Of a DNA stretch of 64,000 nt, positions 24,201-39,200 are shown one piece after another (the stretch's first letter is position 1; every line of letters begins with the position of its first letter). The DNA comes from Papio anubis (Eukaryota > Chordata > Mammalia > Primates > Cercopithecidae), in NCBI RefSeq assembly GCF_008728515.1, contig NC_044980.1, forward strand, positions 35,790,290 through 35,854,289, given 5' to 3'. A program made the translations under genes and the position numbers. The notes below the pieces were generated by a model. That model had not been told where the DNA came from. It did not search any database and saw only the letters and a list, made by a program, of their open reading frames with translations.

Positions 24201-27200
24201 ATTTTCTCTCATTCTCTAGGTTGCCTGTTTACTCTGTTATGGTTTCTTTTGCTGTACAGAAGCTCTTTAGTTTAATTAAGCCCCATTTGTCAATTTTTCT
24301 TTGTGTCGTATTTGCTTTTTAGGTCTTAGTCATAAATTCTTTAATTAGGACAATGTCCCAAAAGAGTTTTTTGCAGGTTTTCTTCTAGGATTTTTATCAC
24401 TTGAGGTCTTAGAGTTACGTGTTTAATTCATCTTGAGTTAATTTTTGTATAGGTGAGAGGCAGGAGTCCCATTTCATTCTTCTGCATATGGCTAGCCAGT
24501 TTTCCCAGCACCATTTATTAAATAGGGTGTTCTTTTTCTGTTGTTTATTTTTGTCAACTTTCTTGGAGATCAGTTGTTTTTAGGTATGTGACTTTATTTC
24601 TGGGTTCTGTATTCTGTTCCATTGATCTGTATGCCTGTTTTTATACCAGTACCATGCTGTTTTGCTTACTGTAGTCTTGTAGTGTAGTTTGAAGTTTCCT
24701 AATATGATGCCACCAGCTTTGTTCTTTTTGCTTAGGATTGCTTTGGCTATTCAGGTTCTTTTTTGGTTTTATATAAATGTTAGGATAGTTTTTCTAATTC
24801 TTTGAAAAATTACTTTGGTAGTTTGATAGGAATAGTGTTGAATCTGTAGATTACTTTGGGCAGTATAGTCATTTTTAATAATATTGATTCTTCCTATCCA
24901 TGAACATAGAATGTTTTTTGATTTGTTTGTGTTGTCTATGATTTCTTTTATCAGTGTTTTGTAGTTGTCCTTGTAAAGCTCTTGCACCTCCTTGTTTAAA
25001 TGTATTCCTAGGTATTTTATTTTGTGTGTATGGCTATTGTAAATGAGATTGAGTTTTTGATTTGGTTCTCAGCTTGAATGTTATTGGTGTATAGACATGC
25101 TACTGATTTTGGTACATTTATTTTGTATCCTAAAACTTCCCTGAAGTTATCAGGTCTGTGAGTCTTTTGGAGGAATTTTTTGGGTTTTCTAAGTATGAGA
25201 TCATTTCATCAGTGAACAGAGATCATTTGACTTCCTCTTTTCCTATTTGGATGCCTAATATTCCTTTATCTTGCCTGATTGCTCTGGGTAGGACTTCTGG
25301 AATTTTTTTTTAAACTAGTAAAGTTTTGATACTAAGGATGAAATGTTGCTTGTACCTTTTCTCTTTAGTTTGCCGTGTGAGGTTCAGGAAATAAATACAT
25401 AGGTTCCAAATTACATCTCTTCCTCTAACCTTTTATAAAAGTGTATGCATGTCAAATGAAAAAAGTAATATTACTCAGCTTTTCTTATTAACCTGTTCAA
25501 AATTCCTGAATCTTAGGATAGTCAGTTTTGCAAGAAACATACAATATTACAGTTCCCTGACCAAGAAATGTTAGTTGCCCTGATAACTGAATTTTTGCAT
25601 GACCTTAAATCTTTATTATGGAAAAATGTGTTCTTGAAAAAGAATGTACTTTTTAAGTGAATTTTAATAGTTGTTGATAGTAACAAAAACAGAGGAGGAA
25701 TGGTGACCTTTTTTTATGTATCATATTTGTTGAATCCAAAGTTTCTACTTATAAAAATGGAATTAAAATAAGGGTCATGTATAGTTCTAATTGTATATTA
25801 GCAAACTTCTTTTATACTACTAACTTTCCTTTGGAAAAAAAGAACAAAGTCAACAGATACAACATACTGTTCTTGTAGAAACTTGTATATTTTATTTTCA
25901 ATTATTTAAATAGTTTTTTCTGTAATCTATGATGACATAGTTACAGATAACTGAAAAGTTGAATGAGCAGAGTTGACATTCAATTTTGGTGAAAATACAG
26001 GTATGTGGTGATATCCTGAGGATTAAAGTAGGTTTTGCTGATTTCATATTATTGTTGTCATTTCTAACTTGTTTTCTGAAAGCCACTTTCCTCTTATTTC
26101 GTGGATTTATAGTCATGTATCACATAATGATGTTTCATTTCACACTAGACTTTAAATACAGTGGTGGTCCCATAAGAATATAATATTGTATATTTACCTT
26201 TTCTATGTTTAGATATGTTTTAGATACACAAATACTTACCATTGTGTTACAGTTGCCTACAGTATTCAGTATAGTAACATGCTGTACAGGTTTATAGCCT
26301 GGTAGCAATAAGCTATACCACATAGCCTAGGTCCATAGTAGGCTATATCATCTAGGTTTATGTGAATATACTATATGATACTCACATAACAGAGAAATCG
26401 CCTAACAATGCATTTCGCAGAATGTATCCTGTTGTTAAGCAATACATGACTGTATTTGAAAACTTTTGGAACTTAGATGCCACCTAACCCTTTTGATTTG
26501 AACTTGGCATATTGCATTCAGTTTCTGCATTGCGTGATGGGATAGTATTTGTGATATAAGAAGTTACCCTGAGATTTTGCGATGATTAAAGGTGTATATA
26601 TTGATCCAAGGGTATAGGTGAGGTCATAAATAAAAGCAAAATTCTTCTGAAGTGGTGGTTTTAGAGTCCTTAAGAGATGAAATACTTCCTTGAAATTAAT
26701 TTGTCCCTAGTTACCATTATTTTTACTTATTAAAGACTAAATGTTAAAGTCAACATTTAATGTATTCAAACATTTGTCACTGAGGACTTTTTTACAACTG
26801 TTGTGTTACTGGTGATACGGAACAGGCAGGACTATTTGGCCTACTAGTTTTACTTTAGGGTATAAGTTTGTTTGCCAATATATTCATTTACTGTGAGAGA
26901 AATATTCCACTCAATAACCAGGAATCAAAAACACTATACCTTATAAATAAGATTAGAAAATTCAACAAATGTAGAATATTTGTGGAATTCAAGTAAAGGG
27001 ATAGAATAGTCTTAAGAAATGTTTTACCTAGGCTGTGGCAGACCCTATTGTACCCTTGTTCTGCATAAGAAGGACGTTTTTCTAGCTGTTAGGTATTTAT
27101 GTCCCTTTGTCCTGTTCTCTCTTCTTTGAGCAATTCTATATATACACTGATAAGGCAACTTTGTAGCCTAATATTTTATAATATTCCAAAAGGACCGTTT

Positions 27201-30200
27201 TCTCAATCTTTTTGCTCATACTTTTAGTGTCTCTAATTACATAAATTAATTTTAAAAGGCTATTCATCTTTCTTTGCTTCTGAGATGACCTATCATTAGA
27301 TATTAATACCTTTTTCATGTGCTGAAAATTCCTGCTTTCCTTTGTCAAAGAGGGGGTTCCTTTGTTCATCTTTGCCTATTTCATCTTTTCCTAAGGTCCA
27401 CTTTCCATGTTAGCAAGTATAAGGAATGGCTCAGCTTCACTAATGTTTATATAATGTTACAATATTCTTGCACTATAGCCCTTGTTAAAAGTCAGTTATT
27501 ACCTACTGTCATTTGGAATAAGAGACTGGGATTTGGTACAAGGAATAGGACAATTAGCCACTCAGCTTGTATTGTGGTTGAGGGGTGGTGTGTTTTCATT
27601 GTACTTAATTGGCCACCATGTATACACAATTTTTGTGCTTTCTGCTTTAAGTGTTTTCATATATCACTTGTAGATTTAAGTAAGTGGTATAGTTTGTTTT
27701 TCTTGTAAGCATAATTGAGTTTAGAATTTCTGTAAGGGCTGGATCTTATTTTGAGGATACCAGCATCTGGATGACAAGTGTTGGTTTTGAGATTACGATA
27801 ATCCTTTTGTATGCATTTTCTTTAGGAATATATGTATTCTAATAGCTAATCTTATGGTTCCTAGTGCTGAAGAGGGCTTACAGGTAATCACTGTCCTAAA
27901 TACCAGAATGATTCTTCATAGAGATGGCTTTCCATGATTATTAGGTGGTTATGATGTAATGAAGACTCATAACAAAAGTGGTTGAACAAAAGTGACCTGT
28001 ACAGATTCAGAGCCGCTTTATAAGGAGTAAGCTCATGGTGGAATTGAATCAGACCAAGTGAATCAGAACATACATCCTCTTAACATATCTAAGAATCCTT
28101 GCCACAATAATGAAAATTTTCCAGGTTTCACAGGAGTAAAGTACTTTTCAGTAGTTGAATGATTAAAATTTTGTATTTAACAGCATTTTATATATAGTGG
28201 AAAAAAATGGTAAGATGTTTCCCAATCTTAATTACTTGTGTGCAAATACTTTCATACATTTTTTGTTATAAATAATCATAGGATTCAGTTTAAATAAAAA
28301 TATATCATTTCTTTGAAATTAAGATATTTGTTATTGTATTTGCCAAATTTTCATTTTAATGTCTTAAGATAAATTGGATTGAGGTTAATAATATATAAAC
28401 TCTTGAGTATTTTGTAATCCTTTAAAAGTCAGCCCTCTAAGTTATGCTAATGTTTTTCTGAAGACACTGCATAAAAGAGTGAGCCATAGATATCTTAAAT
28501 CTTCAGATGCCAGAGACCTATGTCATTGTACATCTTAAGTATGATTAGGCTACCATTTTAGTTACTTTTACAAAGCATATTTCATCAAAAATATAGAAAT
28601 CTTAGGTTATACTGTTTGAATTTCTAGATTCTTATAAAAGTTTAAGGGATAAGTATAAATTGATAAAGCATCTTATTCATGAGATATCAATTGGTTTGCC
28701 CTGTGACAAAACATAAAGATGATTTTTGAATGGCAGAAGATTCTAAAAGAGGATTCAATAAACGTAAATTTAGTATTCTGATTTCTTTTTTAAGGTATTG
28801 ACGTAGAAAGCTTCCTATAAATTCTTACCATGTTAGTTTTAGCTGGTGGAAACAATCTAATGATAATATACTTTAGAATTGTTATGGTGGTGGTTTACAA
28901 ATGGAGCATGTGTGGTGTTAGATTTGACTGGATAACTGAAGGAGCAGAAGGACTTAGTTTTACAAAATATAACTAACAAATATCTTAATTAAATTGCAGT
29001 TACATTTGATTAGATTTTAAACTGGCAAGAACTGCTACTTCCCACTTTAAAAAGAAAACTGGAACTTTGCTATATAAAAGAAGCATTACCATTAGGAAAA
29101 AAAAATCGCAACTTGGTTCTCTTAACAATAAGGAGCCATTTTTCAGTTGTCAGTTTGACTTTTAATCTTGTGATACCATCTTCCTTATATTCACATTAGT
29201 GAATATTACAAGAGAATCTAGAGATTGTCTTGTTAAAATAACTAAGAGTGATTTTTAAAACATACTCAAGCTCAGCAAATAAACAAAAGGAAGCCAAACC
29301 TCAAGGTACTATAATGTAACTATTCCCAAGACCTAACTGGAGATTTAATTTACAGAAAATGACCTAGCACCCTCATAAGTCAGAAATGGAATCATACACA
29401 GAAATATATAGATGTTAAAAATACCTTCACATTTTATTGCAATGGTGAATTTGTGTTTGTGTGTGTGTCTTTACATTTAATAATACTGTAAATTATTTCT
29501 TTCCGAGACCAGAATAGACCCCTAGAACATTATAACTTTATGTTGAAGAGTAGGAACAGTTTTCTTCAGTGGAAGTTGCTTAAGACAGGATTCTAATTTA
29601 TACCTGTTGCTTCTTGATTTTAAATTTTCTATTCCTTTGCTATCTATTGCTTCCTTATTTTAAATTTACTTCTATCTAACATTGTGGTTAGCTTTTAAAC
29701 TCCTTTCACTCTTTTAACACTTTAAAGAATTTGAATTATTGATTAAAGTTAAATGACAGATTACTAAATTCATTTTTTAAACTCATTTTTTTCCAATGGC
29801 ATGGTATCTATTTTATTTCTTTTTTTCCATACTTATCTTAGATACAGTAAAAGCTTATATTTCCTGTTTGGTATGTTGGCAGATTTGGAGCTCTTTATAG
29901 TTTTTCGCTAACAGTTAAAATTAACCTGAGTGAGACTATGATTTATAACTGGTTGTTTTATTCTTAGGGAAAGAATCTGATTTATCTTTAACATCTATGA
30001 ACATAAATATATGTTTGTATTTGGTACATTATAAGTTCTATCCATTTTATATTCTTACACTTATTTATATCCTTAAAGAGTATGCAGTTAAATTCTTTTT
30101 ACTGTATTTATTGAAATCTCTCAAACATATTTCTTCAAACCTTGGTTTTCAAAGTATTGTGTCATTCATGCTTACTATTTTATGTATGCATATGTGCATT

Positions 30201-33200
30201 TGCATTTACTCCATTTTTAAAACATAACCTTAAAAAAGATAAACAACATCCATAGGGTTTTTAATAAGATAAGAATACATGTCTATTACTGATATCGAAT
30301 ATTTATCTTTAAATTTCAGATAAGCCTTTGAAAAAAAGAAAACAAGATTCTTACCCACAGGAGGCTGGGGGTGCTACAGGAGGTAATAGACCAGCTTCTC
30401 AGGAGACGGGTTCTACGGGAAATGGGTCAAGGCCAGCATTAATGGTTAGCATTGATCTTCATCAGGCAGGAAGAGTGGACTCTCAGGCTTCTGTAACTCA
30501 GGATTCAGACTCCATAAAAAAGCCTGAAGAAATCAAACAATGTAATGATGCACCTATTTCTGTTCTTCAGGAAGATGTTATTGGAAATCTTAAATCTACA
30601 CCAGAAAACCATCCTGAGACACCTAAGAAAAAGTCTGATCCTGAGCTTTCAAAGAGTGAAATGAAACAAAGTGAAAGTAGATTGTCAGAATCTAAACCAA
30701 ATGAAAACCGATTGGTGGAGACAAAATCAACTGAAAATAAGTTAGAAACTAAAGTTGAGACCCAAACAGAAGAACTTAAACAGAATGAGAGCAGAACAAC
30801 TGAATGCAAACAAAACGAGAGCACCATAGTTGAGCCTAAACAAAATGAAAATAGACTGTCTGACACAAAACCAAATGACAACAAACAAAATAATGGCAGA
30901 TCAGAAACAACAAAATCAAGGCCTGAAACCCCAAAGCAAAAGGGTGAAAGCCGGCCTGAGACTCCAAAACAAAAGAGTGAAGGGCGTCCTGAAACCCCAA
31001 AACAGAAGGGTGATGGAAGGCCTGAAACTCCAAAGCAAAAAGGTGAAAGCCGCCCTGAAACTCCAAAGCAAAAAAATGAAGGGCGACCTGAAACACCAAA
31101 ACACAGGCATGACAATAGGAGGGATTCTGGAAAGCCATCTACAGAGAAAAAACCTGAAGTGTCTAAACATAAACAAGATACTAAATCTGACTCACCTCGG
31201 TTAAAATCAGAACGAGCTGAAGCCTTAAAGCAGAGACCTGATGGGCGATCTATTTCTGAGTCACTAAGACGTGACCATGATAATAAACAAAAATCAGATG
31301 ACAGGGGTGAATCAGAGCGACATCGAGGAGATCAGTCTAGGGTTCGAAGACCGGAAACATTGAGATCCTCTAGTAGAAATGAACATGGCATTAAATCTGA
31401 TAGTTCAAAAACTGATAAACTAGAACGAAAACACAGGCATGAATCAGGGGACTCAAGGGAAAGACCATCTTCTGGGGAACAAAAATCAAGACCTGACAGT
31501 CCTCGTGTTAAACAAGGAGATTCTAATAAATCAAGATCTGATAAACCTGGTTTTAAATCACCAAATAGTAAAGATGACAAAAGGACAGAGGGTAACAAGA
31601 GTAAAGTAGACACTAATAAAGCACACCCTGACAATAAGGCAGAATTTCCAAGTTATTTGTTGGGGGGCAGGTCTGGTGCATTGAAAAATTTTGTCATTCC
31701 GAAAATCAAGAGGGATAAAGATGGCAATGTTACTCAGGAAACAAAGAAAATGGAAATGAAAGGAGAGCAGAAAGACAAAGTAGAAAAAATAGGATTAGTT
31801 GAAGATCTAAATAAAGGAGCTAAGCCTGTAGTTGTTCTACAAAAACTGTCTTTGGATGATGTTCAGAAACTTATTAAAGATAGAGAGGACAAATCAAGAA
31901 GTTCCCTTAAACCTATCAAGAATAAACCATCAAAGTCAAATAAAGGTAAGAATACTGATGTCATTTATAATATAATCAATTTTAAGTGCTAAGGTTACTA
32001 AGTATTAAAAAGGAAATTTACAAAAATTAGAAAGCTACTACGTGAAAATATAACATCTATGTCAAACAACAGTAAATTTTTTTCAGAAGTATAGATAAAG
32101 GTTTCCGATGAATTTTTTTTTCCCCACAGTTTTTTTCTTCCCACCCACTACTCAAGGTAGTTATGAATCTTACTGCTATTTGGTTACACAGAGATAAGTT
32201 ATTTGGCTGTTTAATTATTTCTTATATTCGTTATTTCTTATGTTAATCAAGTGAATGTTGTATTAAAATAGCTGTCTTTAAAAACTCTCTATAGTCTTAC
32301 AATACTATATTCTTACAGACCTGTGTTTGAGCTAATTATCGATGAATAGTTTGTATAGTTTAGAAAGTTATATAAAAGGTTATTTTTCATTTTGTTGGGG
32401 AGATGGTTAGTTAAATATGTTTTATATTTTTAAAACATATCTTTTTGTCCTTGTTTATGCAAAGGTAATAGGGAACGGTACTTACTTTTTAAATTTGGTT
32501 AAATTGTAAGTTTGTGGGAGGCAGGGGGACTGGTGTTATTTTTGCATGGTTTCTGAGTTAAATTCTCTGGTTACTTGAGTAAGATTATTTCCAAAGGGAG
32601 AAGAATGTCTTAAGTGCCAAAAAATAATGACCATTTGTGCAGAAGATATACTTTTGTATCCGTTTGTACACAAGTATTTAAAATAACTTTTTTTATTTTT
32701 AAATAGAGATGAGGTCTTCTTGCTTTGTTGACCAGGCTGCTTTCGAACTCCTGGCCTCAAGCGATCCTTTTGTCTCAGCCTCCCAAAGTGCTGGGATTAC
32801 AGGCGTGAGCCACCATGTCCATGCAGTCTAAATATATTGAGGTGTAGTGAAGGCAATAGAACTGAGAGTTTATTTGATTTTGAGTTTTCCTTCTGTGAAA
32901 GAGAATTATTAAGAATTTAGATTTAAACTTATATATAACCAAGTATATGAAATCTGGAATTGCATTGGCTAAGATGGTAGCCATTACCTTTTTTGGCTAT
33001 TTAAATTTAAATTAACTAAAATTGAAAGTTCATTTCATCAGTTGTCATACGTGGCTATTGGCTACCGTATTGGACAAAACAGAACATTTGCATCATCACA
33101 GAAAGTTGTATTGCATAGCACTGCAGTGCATTAGGAGATATGAAAAGTGTGTGGTTATTGTTTTCATAACATGCTGTTGTAACTTGTCTACCAAGAAAAC

Positions 33201-36200
33201 TCTTTGAAAACATATTATAAAGAACTCTTTATTCAAAGAATGACTTGTGGCTAATCTGTTGTTATTCTTGCTTGGTCTTCGTCAACATTCATTTCTTCAC
33301 TGTTAATTTATTTGATTTTGTCTTACAAAAATGAAAAAATATTGCCTTCTGAGTTACTAATATTTGTGTTCTTTGAGTGAAGCTTTTAATTTTTAGATTA
33401 TAGCAATTAGACCAAAAATCAATTAAGACATCAGCCTCAATAAGTAGCCTTTTTTATTTAACTGGAATGTGTCTTTTCAGAGTTACTTGTTAATATGAAA
33501 GAGGTTGTAGAATGCGGGAGTTAACACTAGATTTGTTTTCTTTTAGGTAAAGATTTTCTTTAAAATTTTTTAGCGAAAGTTTGGGAGTAGCTTATATTTA
33601 TAAACTAAAGAGTATGGCTATACAATTTTAGAAGAGTCAGGTGAAAGATGGAAAGTGGTACCCTCTTGTTCCTTTGATCTGGACCATCTTTCTCTCCCTC
33701 CCCTCTCAGCTTACCCTAGCCTTGCTTTCTAAACTCTGTTCTAACAAAGAGTCTTTTACAACTCCTTAAATAACATCCAGAAGTGAATATAGCTTTTAGT
33801 TAGTAATTGCTGTATTATTTCACCTGGTTTTTTCACATGCAGTAATATGGCCTATGAATAAGTTTTTAGCACCAAAATGCGTTTCTGATAGTATACTTTT
33901 AATGCAGATGTATATACCTGATATGGTCATGTTAGTATGTAAGTAAGCTATCTGAGTGTCTGAGTGATGTGTATGTATGTGTACATGTGCATGTTTCTGT
34001 ATATATACACATATATTATTGTAACTGCAATTACAATAACAGTCCTTTTCATCAAAAAATACTATGTCAGTGCTTAAATTCATTTCAGGATGCCGTGTAG
34101 CTATCTTTTGGATTAATTTATTTATGTCTTAGGATCCGTATCTTTTTTTTTTTTTTAAGTAATGTTCTAATTTTGGTTTTATTTTAGATTTTTGCTACTC
34201 AGTTTAAATAGCAGAGTTGGTTAATTGTGGATTTTTTTAATTGCATGTACATGAAGCACAGTTGTAGATTACTTGCCCTTTGTAGTATATATTGGGATTT
34301 TCTTTGGAGATTCACAGAAAATCACATTTTGATGTGTTGATGATTTTCTGAGTAAAGGAATTAGTCTGAATATTGCTGGGATACTTTTATGGTTGGTTCC
34401 TAGGGCCAAAATTGAAAAGCCATAAATTTCCATCTTTTAAATATTTTACCAGTTGTTCATATAGAAAATATTCATTCTTCAGGATATATTTTAAGCTGAT
34501 AAATTTTGAGTGTGTGATAGAGGTACAGATTTATTACTCCTATTTTAGATTACTTATTTTTGTCTTTTGTATGAGCATGTTAAATGTAAAGTGGCATTGT
34601 TACATTTGATTTGATTTCTGTGGCAATATGTCTATATCCCTGGTACCTAACAAAATACTTCATACATAATAAAATTATACTTAATGGCTATTGAATGGAG
34701 ACGATGTTGTCACCATTTTCAGGAAAAGCTTTTGTGTACAGATTAAAATTAGATAGTCATCCTTTATGTTCCCATCAATACACCCTAGCTCAAGAGCTAC
34801 TTATTTGTCGAATCCTGCTTCCTAAATATTGTAGTAACTTTCTTCACCCTGTCAACTACCTAGATTTTTTGTTAAGATCCAAAGAAAACCTGCTTATAGT
34901 ATTATGTGTTTAGTTTTTCTATCACACTTATTTTGATCTACAGCAGTTACAACATGGGATTAATATTATTCCCATTCTTATCCTGCTTTGTCAACTTCCC
35001 TATCTTTCCATCACCTTGTTTATTCCTTGTGTAGGAGGGGTGGAGGGGGCAGTCAGGCAACGTAACCCTTTGTAGAATTCTTTTTAAGTTCTTCAAATAT
35101 CTTCTACTAAAATATACTTCGATCAGTATGTTACATGCCAAAAAATATTTTATTGTTAAAAATTTTATTAGAATATTACCCTAATGTATAGTGTCTCTAA
35201 ATTAAAATAATAAAGTTATGAGATCCTTTAAGATTGGCATAATCTCCCAGCATTTTGGGAGGCCAAGGTAGGTGGATCATTTGAGGTCAGGAGTTAAGAC
35301 CAGCCTGGCCAACATGGTGAAACCCCACCTCTACTAAAAATACAAAAATTAGTTGGGCACGGTGGCAGGCACTTGGTAGTTCCAGCTACTCAGGAGGCTG
35401 AAGCAGGAGAATCGCTTCAAACCAGGAGGAGGAGGTTATAGTGAGCTGAGATTGTGCCACTGCACTCCAGCCTGGGTGACAGAGCAAGACTCTTATCTCA
35501 AAAAAAAAAGAAGATTGGCATAATCATCAACTAACATGTGCCTTCAGTGTTATTAACAGCTTAGTATCAGTAATTACAAACATTTGATTTTGTTTTGGGT
35601 TTGTTTTTTTTTTTAAATTCCAGAGTGTCTCAAAATAGCTTTATGTCTAAGGAAACCATTTTTCCTTCTCTCTCCCCCTTCTTCTTTCCAACTAGTATAT
35701 CATTCTCCATTATGTGGACTCAGTGCTTTCGAGAAATATCCGTATTATTTGTTATTTGACATCATCCTTTAAACTGAAGAGTAAAGCAGTTTCTGAAAGT
35801 AGTCTTCACTGGGGATGTATCTGGCGGCTTTAATAGTCAATAGTGATTAGCCTATATTGCTCACTTGATGAGCTAATGATTGTAGGCCTTACTAGCGACA
35901 GTTATGTCACTTCAATTATCTACTGTTACAGTTACACTACTAAATGCTGATCACTGTCATCAGCTGGTTGCCTTTTACTTAGCACTGAACCAGTCTAGTT
36001 AGATTGTGTTTAGGATCCTCAGCTTCTGCAAGTTTTAAAGTATTGTTTCTGAGAGTGAATTTATAGCATAGTTTATTAATTCCTAAATTGAGGATTTTTA
36101 GTGTGTTTTCTTTAAGGTAGATTGTAATATTGAATAATATTTAATGATGCTGCAGTGGGAATTTATTTTGCTTCATTTGCACAGTTTTATAAAATACCTT

Positions 36201-39200
36201 TCTAAAAAACTCGAATTTTCAGTTTTTATAAAGACATTCATATCAGTGATATCTTTAGGAAATGTTTAGAGAAAGTTTATTACAGAAGTTGGCGTAATCC
36301 ATATCTAGCTCTTGTGACTTTAGAGCAGTATTTTGAAAATTTGTACTCATTTCCATTTGTAGAAATTTTTGCTCCAAATTATGCTTAATAGATTGTTCAT
36401 ACAAATATTGCTTAAAAGAAATGCATTACGTAGAAACCTTTTTATAAAAATTAAAGTTTGCTGAAGCTGTTCTCTCTCCTTTCCATTCCATCTCTTAAGC
36501 CAGCCCAAAAATGTAGTTTCTATAGGGTTCTTGTATCTGTAGAAATAGGTGTATAATTGACAGCTAAGGAGCTAGCAAATACTAATTCTGAAAGAACCTG
36601 TGTCTGTTTATGAAGAAATTATCTTTGACATACTGAATTCCCTCTTATATCCTAAAAAAAAGTTAATGAAACCCTTCTTTACAAGGGCCTGATGCGAAAT
36701 TAAAGAGTATGAATACCTACTAGTATTATAATACCAATAAAATGGGTTTTTTAATATGGATCTCTCTGTCTTGCCTATAAAAATATTAGCATTTTCTGGC
36801 TTCTGATGTGTCAATTTTTAAAAATTCTCTTTTAAACTTATTATAAATTATAGTACAAAGAGAACTGATATCAAAACCTTGAATAAGTCTTAACCTTTCA
36901 AAGCTTGATTCATTCACTTTTAAAATAAAGAAACCAATTTCCCTCCTGCTTTATACAGTTATAAAAACCAAAATGAATGTTGTTATAGTAAAAGCTAAGC
37001 GGTCTGTTTTTTTATATAAAGGAATGTACAGTCATTCAGTTTCTAATTGAATTGAATTTATCTAAATGAAGAAAGCAATTTTTAAAAACAAATCTTTTTA
37101 TGTATCTGCACTTTATATTCAGTGTAGATTTAAAGATATTACTGCCACGATTTATTTTTCTCACCGTGTATACATATCAAGGAAAGAATCATTTGATCCC
37201 TGCCCCCTACTTTTCAGTAATGAGTAGTAAGTTGTTACTTACATAATGAGTAGTAAATTGTCATTTATATGCAGTATTGAAATTTTTTTTTTTTTTTGCC
37301 CCCGCTTACCTCTAATTGAAGTTGAAGATCCATTTGGTGCTTCTGTGTTATATGGGTAGATTAATGGAAGAATTGTCACTGAACTGTTACATTGTGCCTG
37401 CCCAAGATTTTTTTTTGTTTTTTAGGATTTATAATATTTGGAGGTTTATGTAAGGCTCTTAGTTTTTTTTCTGAACATGACTTGTTTCCATTGACCAAAG
37501 CTTCAGCCCCAAAGATTTTATTAGTTTAGGTGATTTGTTTCTATCTCAGAGTTGTTTTCCTGTTTTAAAAAGAAAACAAAACACTTTGTTATCAAATCAA
37601 TGTTTGGGACTTTAAATCTTTTGATGATTTCTGGTTTTAATAATCTGGCAAGTGCTGATTTGTGTGATTTATAATAGAAATCAAAGATTACTTAAATGTA
37701 GCTTATCTAGGAGTAAATGTATTCTTTAGCCATATTAGAGCCAGAGTATAGAGTGCATTGTATTTAATGGAAATATGTACAGAAGCTGAAAACTTGGTAT
37801 CTCACAAAATTGTGACTAAATGACGTTATTCATCAAGCCAATAACATAAAGTTTTATGAGAATTCAGACATCTGATTTAAAGAATAAAGCAGGACAAAAG
37901 AAATTAGGGGAGAGACAATCATAAAGCACTAGTAGTCTGAAGTTTTTAGGAACAAATAACTTGGCAAGCAACAATAATCCCTAAAATCATCAATCCCTAA
38001 AATACATCATCATATGTTAAGAGATAGCAAGACTCTATGTTTGTATTTAATGGATTATTAACTAATTCAGGGGAAATAACATAACCAAGTATGTCATACA
38101 GATAATTTTAAGTACTTGCTATTTATTCGTTTTTTTTAAACTGAGTTATCCAAATCAGGATCCTTTCATTTTTTTAAAGACAGAGTCTCATTCTCTTGCC
38201 CAGGCTGGAGTGCAGTGGTGCTAATATAGCTCACTGCAGCCTAGGACTCCTGAGTTCAAACAATCCTCCCATCTCAGCCTCCAAATGACTGGGTTATCCA
38301 GATCCTTGATGTCATATTAAAGATCCCAGGCCTGAATATGGGAAAGTCATGCATTTTATTTGTTATCTTTGTAATCAAGGGACCTGGCAGAGTCCATTTA
38401 TAAAGTTCTTCATGAAATGGAAGAAAGGATGTGTTTAATTCAGAAAATGTGTGAAACCTGTGGAATAGACAATTCTGTTCAAAATGAAACAGGGTTCACT
38501 TTTGGAGGATGATACATGTAGAGACATTGATTCCTGGATTTTTTTTCTTTAAAGTTGGGTCATCTTCAGAAATAAAACTTTTGACCTTTGAATTATGTTG
38601 TTTAAACTTTCAAAGTTTTACAGAAGTTAAAATGATCTGGAGAATGCTAGAGGTCTTAATAGTATTCTCGTTAATGTAAGGAATAAGAAAGGGTAAACTA
38701 CTGTTAATAAATGTTGATACTTGCTTTATCGAATATAAGGCACAGGTTGTCTGTGTTTGGCTATTGTGAGGAATTTTTTAAAAAAGAAAAAGAGCAGAGT
38801 CCTTGCTCTGGGAACATAATAATCCATTGCAGAGAGAGCACAAGAACTAGTACATATTTTAACCTTTGATTATTGTGTGTTTATCTGCAGGAAAATATTC
38901 TGGTTTATTAGTATCAAGTCAGTATGTCTGTGACGTGGACTTAATCTAAGCAGAACAATCACTTAGGTAACATTTGCTTTAAAAAAAACAAAAATTCCGT
39001 GATGGATGAAAGGCCAAATACTTTGGGTTATCTGTATTTATAAAACCATAAAGATCATAATGTTTCAAATACTGCAAAAAAAAAAATTCTATTCTTAAAA
39101 ATTTTGGAAATGTACTCATTTGTCTCTCAAATATAGCAACTCAGGAACTATCCAGCCAAGTATATCTGTAAGTGAACATGAGAAATTGTGAACCACAGAG

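Larger units (their letters stand above)
22086..30319 (+). other. NIPBL: Intron 9 of NIPBL (8.2 kb)
   Basis: gtaaaa donor, aatttcag acceptor. It contains an antisense L1 and a TA-flanked MITE. The rest (22086-23274, 25320-26109, 26453-30319) is AT-rich, apparently single-copy sequence with a short GT run at about 29450-29467. I see no exon, RNA gene or further repeat there. Confidence 0.88.

Noticed and set aside
29447..29468. Short GT run, and TG/TA tracts at 33965-34020 and 40115-40150
   Set aside because: Too short or impure to be called microsatellites of interest.
30567..31115. 182-codon open frame antisense to exon 10
   Set aside because: It is the mirror of the Lys/Glu/Pro-rich codons and the 33-bp repeat, which contain few antisense stops. 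It has no promoter or domain evidence.
30830..31204. 124-codon frame overlapping exon 10 on the + strand
   Set aside because: Shadow frame of the repetitive exon 10 coding sequence. The real frame is fixed by splice phase and by homology.
34330..34375. Possible C/D-box snoRNA (gatgatttt ... ctga)
   Set aside because: Boxes are not in the right arrangement and there is no terminal stem. AT-rich sequence yields such words by chance.
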